Shown here piece after piece: positions 56,955 to 64,000 of a stretch of DNA of 64,000 nt. This DNA comes from an uncultured Carboxylicivirga sp. (GTDB taxonomy: Bacteria > Bacteroidota > Bacteroidia > Bacteroidales > Marinilabiliaceae), in the NCBI RefSeq assembly GCF_963674565.1, contig NZ_OY771430.1:3038001-3102000 (forward strand). The letters run 5' to 3'. The first letter of the stretch is position 1. Each line of letters opens with the position of its first letter. The translations under genes were made by a program, and so were the position numbers. The notes below the pieces were generated by a model. That model worked only from the letters and a program-made list of their open reading frames with translations, made no database searches and was not told the DNA's origin.

Positions 56955-58247
56955 TTACTTAAGAATGGGTAATTTCCTAAATAACAAAGTTTGAAACAGT
57001 CCTCTCCCAAGCATAAAACTATTCATGGCTAACCACAATGCATGATTCCCAAGGTTAGATTTTAATAACAAAAATATCGCAAAAAACACCAAAGTTGCCA
57101 TCAGCATAGTGTTCCTCATTAGTCTTGAGGCTGTAGCACCAATATAAATTCCATCCCATATAAATGATGAAAAACCGGTCAAAGGCAAAATAATCAGCCA
57201 TGGCAAATATTGCACAGCTACTTCTATCACTTCATTCTGATTGGTAAACAACAACAATATTGATTTACCTCCAAAGGCAAATAATAATACGAACAGAATG
57301 GCAAAACTTCCTCCCCACACAAAAAGCAACCTGATTACCCTTTTTACCTGTATCTGATTACGACTACCTGTAAACTTTCCAACAAGTGCTTCGGCTGCAT
57401 AAGCAAAGCCATCCAGAAAGTAAGAAAACAAGAATAAAAATTGCAATAAAGCACTATTGGCGGCAAGAACCAAATCACCAGTACCGGCTGATTTAGATGT
57501 AAAAAAAGTAAATACAATGATCACACACAATGTCCGAAGAAAAATATCTCCACTAACATTCAGAAAAGATAGCAAACCCGATCGTTGCAGAATATTCCTG
57601 ATATTAAAATAGGAGAGTATGTATTTATATTTCTTCAGAAACAATATACCTGAAAGAATAATTCCAACGTATTGCGAAACAACTGATCCCAATGCTACTC
57701 CTTCCACCTTCATATCGAACCCTTTTACCAAAATAAAAGAGGTAATAATGTTTACTACATTAATAGTGACTGAAATAATCATTGGATACATGGCATTTTG
57801 CATTCCCAAAAACCACCCATTAATAACCATTAATGCAATAGCTGCAGGAGCCGCCCAAATACGAACATAGAAATAATCACTTGCCAGCGCTTTCACTTCT
57901 TCACTTCCTTCCAACACCAAAAAGCTTAAGCTAATGACCCCTTTTTGAAGAATGAGCAAAATAAATCCGGCTGATAATGCCAGGAATAATCCTCTGAAAA
58001 GTAGCATTGACATTTCTGATTCACTCTCCTTTCCATAAGCCTGAGCAGCCATTCCACTTAAACTCATCCGCAAAAAAGCAAATCCCCAATACACAAAATT
58101 AAAGATCACTCCTCCCAGTGCTACTGCACCCATAAAAGAAGCACTATCCTGATATCCCATTAAATGCATATCAACCATCCCCAGTAATGGCACTGTGAGA
58201 TTGGTTAGAATGTTAGGAATAGCCAGGCGTAATATTTCACGATTCAT
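56955..58247 (-). CDS. MATE family efflux transporter (DinF-like)
   Basis: The 430-aa protein shows about 12 hydrophobic segments with the two-fold pseudo-symmetry of MATE exporters. Family words include LAIPNILTNLTVPLLGMVD at the start, an AAQAYGKE loop after the second helix pair, and FVLLVKGFDMKVEGVALGSV-like sequence in the middle (FILVKGF and VEGVALGSV). It would export cationic drugs or metabolites using Na+ or H+. The DinF subgroup is suggested by the early ALGG and ALVGKFTG segments. Length is normal. It stands alone. Confidence 0.9.
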   Translation of the reverse strand: MNREILRLAIPNILTNLTVPLLGMVDMHLMGYQDSASFMGAVALGGVIFNFVYWGFAFLRMSLSGMAAQAYGKESESEMSMLLFRGLFLALSAGFILLILQKGVISLSFLVLEGSEEVKALASDYFYVRIWAAPAAIALMVINGWFLGMQNAMYPMIISVTINVVNIITSFILVKGFDMKVEGVALGSVVSQYVGIILSGILFLKKYKYILSYFNIRNILQRSGLLSFLNVSGDIFLRTLCVIIVFTFFTSKSAGTGDLVLAANSALLQFLFLFSYFLDGFAYAAEALVGKFTGSRNQIQVKRVIRLLFVWGGSFAILFVLLFAFGGKSILLLFTNQNEVIEVAVQYLPWLIILPLTGFSSFIWDGIYIGATASRLMRNTMLMATLVFFAIFLLLKSNLGNHALWLAMNSFMLGRGLFQTLLFRKLPILK

Positions 58248-58463
58248 TCTTATTTTTTAATTGAGCCACGAATATAACCATACAATTATGAATAAAAAAA
58301 GCCCGTGTATATTGCTGAATTTCTGAAAGAATTAAAAAAAGTTGCTTTTTTATTGAACATTTTAGGATGTTTTTATCTTTATTATTTGGACTGAATCTAA
58401 TTAAATAATATTTTTGGATTCGTAAGTCTTTTAATTTGATAACCTAATAAAATATAAAAAGAC

Positions 58464-59066
58464 ATGGCATTTGAATTACCAAAATTAGATTATGCATACG
58501 ACGCTTTAGAACCAAATATCGATGCTAGAACTATGGAGATTCACCATACAAAACATCATGCTGCTTACACAACAAACCTTAATGCAGCAATTGAAGGCAC
58601 CGATTTAGCAGGTAAAAGCATTGAAGATATTTTAGCAAACATTTCTGACCTATCGGCAGCAGTGCGAAACAATGGTGGCGGATTTTTCAACCACAACCTG
58701 TTCTGGAAAGTTATGTCACCTAATGGCGGCGGCCAGCCATCAGGTGATTTGGCAGCTGCAATTGACAAAGCCTTTGGATCATTCGATCAGTTTAAAGATG
58801 CTTTTTCAAAAGCTGCAGCAACTCGTTTCGGTTCAGGTTGGGCATGGTTGGTTAAACAATCCAGCGGTGAGCTGGTTGTATCATCAACTCCAAACCAGGA
58901 TAACCCTTTAATGGATATTGCTGAAGTGAAAGGAACACCTATTTTAGGTTTGGATGTTTGGGAACATGCGTATTACTTAAATTATCAAAATAGACGTCCT
59001 GATTATATCGGAGCATTCTGGAATGTGATCAATTGGGACGAAGTAGCAACACGTTTTAAAGTTTAG
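58464..59066 (+). CDS. sodA: Superoxide dismutase, Mn-type (or cambialistic)
   Basis: The 200-aa enzyme converts superoxide to peroxide. Metal ligands are H27, H77, D164 and H168. The residue pattern points to manganese: Gly at the position four before H77 (GGFFNH) and Gln145 in the NQDNP loop, which in Mn enzymes supplies the active-site Gln. There is no signal peptide, so it is cytoplasmic. A second, Fe-type SOD gene follows after a terminator. Cambialistic use of either metal cannot be excluded from sequence. Confidence 0.93.
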   Translation: MAFELPKLDYAYDALEPNIDARTMEIHHTKHHAAYTTNLNAAIEGTDLAGKSIEDILANISDLSAAVRNNGGGFFNHNLFWKVMSPNGGGQPSGDLAAAIDKAFGSFDQFKDAFSKAAATRFGSGWAWLVKQSSGELVVSSTPNQDNPLMDIAEVKGTPILGLDVWEHAYYLNYQNRRPDYIGAFWNVINWDEVATRFKV

Positions 59067-59085
59067 TTTGTTCATTTTGTCTGGG

Positions 59086-59121
59086 AAAAAGGGAAGCTCA
59101 AACGAGAGTTTCCCTTTTTAT
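59086..59121 (+). terminator. Terminator of the Mn-type SOD gene
   Basis: The arms aaaaagggaa-gctc and gag-agtttcccttttt pair with a 4-nt loop, followed by T residues. Confidence 0.75.
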
Positions 59122-59203
59122 TTTATTTTTTTTTGAGCCTTTTAAAACACTATTTTGAAAAGTTTGTTTAACCTTTAGACGAAAATTAAAAACAAACTTT
59201 ATT

Positions 59204-59779
59204 ATGACTTTTGAATTACCTACTTTACCGTATGCACTTGATGCATTGGAGCCTGTAATATCTAAAACTACATTGGAATATCACTACGGCAAACATCATC
59301 AAGCCTATGTAAATAATCTGAACAACCTTATTAAAGGAACCGAATTTGAAAATGCTGATTTAGAAACGATTGTTAAGAAATCAGAAGGTGGCATTTTTAA
59401 CAATGGTGCTCAGGTTTGGAATCACACATTTTATTTCACTTCTTTCTCTCCTAATGGAGGTGGCTCACCAAAAGGTAAATTAGCTGAAGCAATTGATGCA
59501 ACATTTGGATCATTTGATAAATTTAAAGAAGAATTTTCTCAGGCTGCAGCTACTTTATTCGGATCAGGATGGGCATGGTTGGTAAAAAAGGCTGATGGAA
59601 CACTGGCAATTACCAAAGAAAGTAATGCTGGTAATCCTATGACCAGTGGACATACACCAATTTTAACCTGCGATGTTTGGGAACATGCTTACTATTTAGA
59701 CAAACAAAATGCTCGTCCGAAATACATTGAAGATTTCTGGAAGATCATTGATTGGGATGTTGTTTCGGAAAGATTCTAA
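59204..59779 (+). CDS. sodB: Superoxide dismutase, Fe-type
   Basis: The 191-aa enzyme has metal ligands H27, H74, D157 and H161. It carries Q70 in NNGAQVWNH (four before H74) and Ala142 in the SNAGNP loop, the arrangement of iron SODs, opposite to its neighbour. It lies 137 nt after the Mn-type gene with a terminator between, so the two can be regulated separately. It is cytoplasmic. Overall similarity to the upstream gene is clear, so the two are old paralogues. Confidence 0.93.
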   Translation: MTFELPTLPYALDALEPVISKTTLEYHYGKHHQAYVNNLNNLIKGTEFENADLETIVKKSEGGIFNNGAQVWNHTFYFTSFSPNGGGSPKGKLAEAIDATFGSFDKFKEEFSQAAATLFGSGWAWLVKKADGTLAITKESNAGNPMTSGHTPILTCDVWEHAYYLDKQNARPKYIEDFWKIIDWDVVSERF

Positions 59780-59801
59780 GATCCTCAAAAAATAAAGAAT
59801 T

Positions 59802-59847
59802 TTAAAAGAGACTTGATTGCATTTTTTGTATATTAAGTCTCTTTTTT
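59802..59847 (+). terminator. Terminator of the Fe-type SOD gene
   Basis: The arms aaaagagactt and aagtctctttt are separated by a 20-nt loop and followed by T residues. Confidence 0.7.
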
Positions 59848-59881
59848 AATATCCGTATATCAACTAATTAAATTCCATTTT

Positions 59882-60448
59882 ATGCTAAAAGACTTAATTA
59901 AGAAAAACCGCAGTTACCGGCGCTTTCATCAGGAAAAATCAATTGCCAGAGAAACTCTGATTGAATTGATTGATTTAGCCCGTTTATCTCCGTCTGCAAG
60001 AAATGCTCAGCCTTTAAAATACTATATTTCCAATGATGCCACCACTAATGATAAAATTTTCCCTCATCTGGCATGGGCGGGTTATTTAAAAGAATGGAAC
60101 GGACCAGCTAAAGGTGAGCAACCATCTGCATATATCGTTCTTTTAAATGACACAACAATATCGGCTAATTACTTCTGTGATGATGGTATTGCCTCGCAAA
60201 GCATTTTACTTGGAGCTGTAGAGAAAGAATTAGGAGGTTGTATAATTGGTTCGGTGAACAGATTGCAGTTACAACGTGAATTGGGCATCAACGATCAGTA
60301 CAAAATTGTTCATGTTATAGCACTGGGGTACCCCAAAGAAGAAATTGATCTTGAGGAAATGAAAGATAACAATCATGTTTATTGGCGGGATGTAAATGAT
60401 AAACATCATGTTCCCAAAAGAAGTATTGATGAAATTATCATAGAATAA
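59882..60448 (+). CDS. Nitroreductase family protein
   Basis: The 188-aa protein belongs to the FMN-dependent nitroreductase family: RSYRRF at residues 10-15 and ARLSPSARNAQPLKYYI at about 33-49 form the FMN-binding start. ISANYFCDDGIASQSILLGAVEKELGGCIIGS in the middle and ALGYPKEE complete the fold. It probably reduces nitro or quinone compounds using NAD(P)H. It is short but complete. It lies alone behind the Fe-SOD, within a cluster of redox-stress genes. Confidence 0.88.
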   Translation: MLKDLIKKNRSYRRFHQEKSIARETLIELIDLARLSPSARNAQPLKYYISNDATTNDKIFPHLAWAGYLKEWNGPAKGEQPSAYIVLLNDTTISANYFCDDGIASQSILLGAVEKELGGCIIGSVNRLQLQRELGINDQYKIVHVIALGYPKEEIDLEEMKDNNHVYWRDVNDKHHVPKRSIDEIIIE

Positions 60449-60452
60449 CCGG

Positions 60453-60483
60453 ATTCCGGCTTAAATAGCCGGATTTCTTTTTC
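60453..60483 (+). terminator. Terminator of the nitroreductase gene
   Basis: The stem ccggct / agccgg with loop taaat, extended by att/gat pairing, is followed by ttctttttc. Confidence 0.6.
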
Positions 60484-60543
60484 TTATGCCCGGCCAACCA
60501 AAACAAATGAATATTGTTATAAAAATATAGAGACCAAACAAAA

Positions 60544-61266
60544 ATGATCATGAGAACATTTTTATTATTCATATGTATAGTATTTGCTACTGGTATTAGT
60601 CAGGCACAGATAACAAACATTGATTCTTTAAGGATTTCCGGGGTAGTTTTTGAGCAAGACAGCCTTCAGATATTACCCTACTCTCAGTTTAATATTCACT
60701 CTCAGAGATTTACATCTAATGAGCAGGGACAGTTCTCTTTCTGGGCAAAAAAAGGAGAAATCATTAAGTTTTCGTATCTGGGTTTTAAAGATACTTACAT
60801 TCAGATTGAGGATTCTCTGGACTTAAATAATTACATTATGGGTGTTTTTTTAACAAGAGATACCATTCAAATAAGTGAAGTAATTGTAGTTCCTCGTTAC
60901 GAAAACCTGACAGCTCAGGCACGTAACATGCCTTTATTAATTACACCTGATCAGGCCTATGCGCAAAATAACATCAAGTCATCGACGAATCAGGCTTTAA
61001 CACAACCTCCATTGAAAATGGACCGCGAGATGAATCAGGATATGGTCTTGCGCGAACAACGATGGGGAACGGTTTATAAGACGCAAATCCCGCCCGACCG
61101 AACAATTGGAATAACTTCTGAAAATCTGGGCACGATGAGTTTATTTGTAACTCCTAGAAAAGAAAAAATCAGAGCTACAATAGACCAACCATTAAACCGT
61201 CATGAACTTGATCTGATTCTTCGTATTTATGAAGAGAAAGTAAAAGCAATGTTGGGAAATCAATAA
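60544..61266 (+). CDS. Exported carboxypeptidase-regulatory-like domain protein
   Basis: The 240-aa protein starts with a signal peptide (TFLLFICIVFATGISQAQ). A CarboxypepD_reg-like Ig domain at about residues 30-110 (ISGVVFEQDSLQILPYSQFNI, TSNEQGQFSFWAKKGEIIKFSYLGFKD) resembles the N-terminal module of SusC-like receptors, but no barrel follows. The C-terminal ~120 residues are polar and have no recognised domain. The second Met (ATG at 60550) is an equally good start. It is probably a periplasmic or outer-membrane protein of unknown job. Confidence 0.75.
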   Translation: MIMRTFLLFICIVFATGISQAQITNIDSLRISGVVFEQDSLQILPYSQFNIHSQRFTSNEQGQFSFWAKKGEIIKFSYLGFKDTYIQIEDSLDLNNYIMGVFLTRDTIQISEVIVVPRYENLTAQARNMPLLITPDQAYAQNNIKSSTNQALTQPPLKMDREMNQDMVLREQRWGTVYKTQIPPDRTIGITSENLGTMSLFVTPRKEKIRATIDQPLNRHELDLILRIYEEKVKAMLGNQ

Positions 61267-61349
61267 AAAAACAAAATAAAAATATGCTTAATTATCTGAT
61301 TAAAAATGCAAATTTGCAGGTCAGTAAAGAAAAGCTCAAAGAATAGAAT

Positions 61350-61967
61350 ATGGAATTTACTTTAAATGGGAACAAAGGTTATTCAAAAGTGGAAACCTAC
61401 GATGATGAAACAACTGACAAATTATCTTCCAATTACAAAGATATTTTAGAGTTACTGGGTGAAGATTCAAAACGCGAAGGACTGGAAAAAACACCTTTAC
61501 GTGTTGCCAAAGCCATGCAGTTTCTAACTCAGGGCTATAACATGGATCCAGAAGAAATTATTCGCTCAGCCATGTTTCGCGAGGATTATCAACAGATGGT
61601 TGTTGTGAAAGACATTGAAATTTATTCGATGTGCGAACATCATATGTTGCCTTTCTTTGGCAAAGCTCATGTTGCATATATACCTCGCCATCACATCACC
61701 GGATTAAGTAAATTGGCCCGTGTTGCAGAAGCTTTTGCCCGTCGCTTGCAGGTTCAGGAAAGACTCACAACCCAAATTAAGGATTGCATCCAGAACACAC
61801 TAAACCCGCTAGGTGTAGCGGTTGTAATTGAAGCACAACATATGTGCATGCAAATGCGCGGAGTTCAAAAGCAACACTCCATCACCACAACCTCTGATTT
61901 CACAGGTGCTTTTCAGAAAAACCAGGCTACGAGGGAAGAATTTTTTAATATTATTAATAGCAAATAA
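61350..61967 (+). CDS. folE: GTP cyclohydrolase I
   Basis: The 205-aa enzyme converts GTP to dihydroneopterin triphosphate, the first step of folate and biopterin synthesis. Zinc ligands are visible: C95 and H98 in SMCEHHMLPF and C166 in HMCMQMRGVQ. The GLSKLARVAEAFARRLQVQERLT helix is intact. Length is typical. A -7-like CAAATTTG lies within the palindrome tgcaaatttgca ~40 nt upstream. The gene is closed by a terminator shared with the DUF4249 gene. Confidence 0.97.
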   Translation: MEFTLNGNKGYSKVETYDDETTDKLSSNYKDILELLGEDSKREGLEKTPLRVAKAMQFLTQGYNMDPEEIIRSAMFREDYQQMVVVKDIEIYSMCEHHMLPFFGKAHVAYIPRHHITGLSKLARVAEAFARRLQVQERLTTQIKDCIQNTLNPLGVAVVIEAQHMCMQMRGVQKQHSITTTSDFTGAFQKNQATREEFFNIINSK

Positions 61968-61972
61968 TATAC

Positions 61973-62006
61973 AAGCCATTAGCTAAGCTAATGGCTTTCT
62001 TTTTTT
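61973..62006. terminator. Terminator of folE, overlapping the end of the opposing gene
   Basis: The arms aagccattagc and gctaatggctt pair around a very short loop and run into a plus-strand T-run that reaches the stop codon of the DUF4249 gene. Confidence 0.8.
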
Positions 62007-62865
62007 ACCTCATAAACCTAACAGAGTCTACTGTATAACTATAAGTATTAAAAAAACCAAGAGCACCGTTACTGATATTTCCTTTTACATTTGCCGGAGG
62101 TCCGCTAAACAATGGTGCTTTAAAATTCACTTCTTCTTCCAGAGCTTCCAGGTAATAATAAAACTCCACTGTTATTCCCTGCATATATAGTTTTACCCAA
62201 TCACCTTCCATCAATGTCAGCTCCATATCTTCTTCGTCGATTGTCTGAACCCAAACACCACCAGCATAATTTCCATCAAAAAACTTATCATCAACAAAAC
62301 CTAGTTCTGAATATCTGTCAGTTAGTAAACTATCATTTAAGGCTATTGAAAAACTGTAAAAATCCTTTGTTTCTGATGGTTCCTGCGCATACAATAACAC
62401 TTTCCACAGATCCCATGTGCTTTCATATTCCAATCGCACGGAATCGATTGGTGCAACGGGATTTATTTTAGATTCTGCCTCATACACTTCATATACTCCA
62501 TCATTATCAACATCTACATTTTCTATGGTAAGGTGATAAGATCTTCCGGGTAATCCATAATAATCAGATGGAGTTAGATAGTAACCTGGGAATTCGGTAC
62601 TCTCTTCCAACAAAATTGTCTGAACATCATCCTGAATTGTAACTATCGCGTCTGAGATTCCTACAGGCTCGGTATTACTGTAATAAGTAGCTGAAGAAGT
62701 TAACCGAACAAAATGAGATGTTGTGTCAGTTGAAATTTGGCCATCTACGACGAGTCTTGGCTCAGTGTTATTAAGTTTGATAGTCATATCTTCAGTACAG
62801 GCAATACTTATAAATAGAAGAAGCACACTTCCGATAACAGGATATATAATGTTTCTAGCTTTCAT
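62005..62865 (-). CDS. DUF4249-family outer-membrane lipoprotein
   Basis: The 286-aa protein has a lipoprotein signal (hydrophobic YPVIGSVLLLFISIAC) with Cys23 at the lipobox, then EPRLVVDGQIST, the start of the DUF4249 fold. It continues with AIVTIQDD and PGRSYHLTIE, typical of the family. DUF4249 proteins accompany TonB-dependent receptors in Bacteroidota. The start chosen is ATG at 62865; an in-frame TTG lies six bases upstream. It follows the receptor's stop after 2 nt, so both are in one operon. The substrate is unknown. Confidence 0.85.
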   Translation of the reverse strand: MKARNIIYPVIGSVLLLFISIACTEDMTIKLNNTEPRLVVDGQISTDTTSHFVRLTSSATYYSNTEPVGISDAIVTIQDDVQTILLEESTEFPGYYLTPSDYYGLPGRSYHLTIENVDVDNDGVYEVYEAESKINPVAPIDSVRLEYESTWDLWKVLLYAQEPSETKDFYSFSIALNDSLLTDRYSELGFVDDKFFDGNYAGGVWVQTIDEEDMELTLMEGDWVKLYMQGITVEFYYYLEALEEEVNFKAPLFSGPPANVKGNISNGALGFFNTYSYTVDSVRFMR

Positions 62866-62867
62866 AA

Positions 62868-64000
62868 TCAAAATTTAAAGTTGTAGGTTACAGAAGGAAT
62901 AAAAGAAAATAAATAAGTTTTTTGAGCCTTGGTAATGTTTGGATCATCTTCATCCCGAACAAAATTAATGGTCCATGCATTTTTACGACCATAAGCATTG
63001 TATACCGAAAAAACCCATTCTCCCTGCCATTTACGGTTTGGTTTGTTCTTGCCAGCCAGTGTTAAGGATAAATCCAGACGATGATAATCAGGCATACGTT
63101 CAGCATTCCTTTCAGAATATAATGGAACGATGTCACCTCCAACTACGTATCGCCCCACAGGGAAAGTAACCGGAGCTCCCGTATAAAACACCCAGTTGGC
63201 CGACAAACTGGTACGTTCAGATAATTTCCGGTTTAACACGATACTACAATCATGAGTATGATCATAAGGCGAAAGATAAGGCTTCCCTCCATTGATTTCA
63301 GGTACCGTACGTTCAACCCTGGATAAAGTATAACTAATCCAACCATTCCATTTAGGGCGATTAAAGCGAAGCATCATTTCCAATCCATAGGCCTCTGCCT
63401 CACCAAATCGAAGTTCGCCTTCCAGATACTCATTCAGTAAAAGATCCGGATGATCCTTAAAATCAATACTGTTGTCCATCTTTTTATAAAATCCTTCGAT
63501 GGATGTTTCAATTGTATTTTCCTTAAAATTCCGAAACACACCTAAAGCAAACTGATCAGCCTTTTGAGGTTTTACATTAGGTGATGATGGAAACCAAACA
63601 TCTAAAGGCGTACCTGAAGTTGAATTAGAAGCTAAATGCAAATACTGAAATGTTCGGTTATAGGATGCTTTGATTGATGAATTCTGACCAACTATGAAAG
63701 TGGCTCCAATGCGAGGTTCAATACCATGATAAGTATTATACACCTCACCAGTTCCATGTTTTTCCTGATGGGTGAACTCATAATTTTCGTTGTAATAAAA
63801 CTGAGTACCAGCACCGATGTTATGAAACAAAGACCACCTTAAACCATATTTCAACATCAGCCAGTCTGATACTTTTTGAGTATTCTGGGCATATATTGCA
63901 TGTTCCAGCGACCTATTTTCCGGCACTTTTATTTCATTATAAAGAGAGTTCTCATCGGTTCCGCGAGCCAAACCAGGAAGAATTTCACGAAATATGGTCT
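62868..64000 (-). CDS. TonB-dependent receptor, C-terminal part, truncated at window end
   Basis: About 377 residues are visible; the frame is open to base 64000 (T-I-F-R-E-I-L-P-G...), so the N-terminal plug and start lie outside the window. The visible part is a beta-barrel rich in alternating aromatic residues: WLMLKYGLRWSLF, NSSIKASYNRTFQYLHLAS, and the final NAYGRKNAWTINFVRDEDDPN...YLFSFIPSVTYNFKF, ending in Phe as usual for outer-membrane barrels. The pattern fits SusC/FecA-like receptors of Bacteroidota. It would take up a ligand with energy from TonB; the DUF4249 lipoprotein downstream is its likely partner. Confidence 0.88.
   Translation of the reverse strand, partial: TIFREILPGLARGTDENSLYNEIKVPENRSLEHAIYAQNTQKVSDWLMLKYGLRWSLFHNIGAGTQFYYNENYEFTHQEKHGTGEVYNTYHGIEPRIGATFIVGQNSSIKASYNRTFQYLHLASNSTSGTPLDVWFPSSPNVKPQKADQFALGVFRNFKENTIETSIEGFYKKMDNSIDFKDHPDLLLNEYLEGELRFGEAEAYGLEMMLRFNRPKWNGWISYTLSRVERTVPEINGGKPYLSPYDHTHDCSIVLNRKLSERTSLSANWVFYTGAPVTFPVGRYVVGGDIVPLYSERNAERMPDYHRLDLSLTLAGKNKPNRKWQGEWVFSVYNAYGRKNAWTINFVRDEDDPNITKAQKTYLFSFIPSVTYNFKF

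Overview
The window looks like a chromosomal segment from a marine or sediment-type member of the Bacteroidota, probably Bacteroidales/Marinilabiliales. I base this on the AT-rich sequence and on Bacteroidota-type promoters (TTTG, 18-21 nt, TAnnTTTG). Further support comes from type IX secretion (T9SS) C-terminal sorting domains on very large surface proteins, a PorP/SprF protein, a TonB-dependent receptor paired with a DUF4249 lipoprotein, GEVED and DUF6261 domains, and the rRNA sequences. I cannot name a genus from reading alone.

Layout. 1-5.6 kb: housekeeping genes (end of an unknown membrane protein, bestrophin-like channel, STAS protein, acyltransferase, aspS, tadA). 5.6-11.9 kb: a complete rRNA operon on the minus strand (16S, tRNA-Ile, tRNA-Ala, 23S, 5S) with two tandem promoters and short elements repeated ahead of both 16S and 23S. 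11.9-34.3 kb: three giant secreted proteins (3294, 1949 and 1885 aa), all on the minus strand and sharing one C-terminal module that ends in a T9SS sorting domain; a CheY-like single-domain regulator sits between the first two. 35-39.7 kb: a DUF6261 protein, a double hot-dog MaoC-like protein, and a compact AmmeMemoRadiSam pair (Memo-AMMECR1 fusion plus radical SAM enzyme). 39.9-40.3 kb: three tandem tRNA-Lys(TTT) genes, each followed by a terminator-like hairpin. 40.3-44.4 kb: a cytochrome b / Rieske / octaheme-TPR cytochrome operon, apparently a quinol-oxidising complex. 44.9-45.2 kb: two direct copies of a probable small RNA with terminators. 45.2-48.8 kb: HAD phosphatase, a secreted DsbD-alpha-like domain, an OB-fold lipoprotein overlapping a PepSY-TM protein, a possible minus-strand small RNA, and hsp20 behind palindromic sites and a sigma-54-like promoter. 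48.8-54.8 kb: a PKD-repeat T9SS type B protein translationally coupled to PorP/SprF. 55-64 kb: proline dehydrogenase, MATE exporter, Mn- and Fe-type superoxide dismutases in tandem, nitroreductase, a carboxypeptidase-regulatory-like protein, folE, and the DUF4249 lipoprotein with the C-terminal part of its TonB-dependent receptor, which runs off the window.

The strongest candidates for undescribed biology are the duplicated ~80-nt RNA at 44.9-45.2 kb, the minus-strand RNA at 47.9-48.0 kb, the shared C-terminal module of the giant surface proteins, and the paired conserved elements in the rRNA leader and spacer. No CRISPR array, insertion sequence or prophage was seen. All assignments come from reading the sequence; no database search was run.
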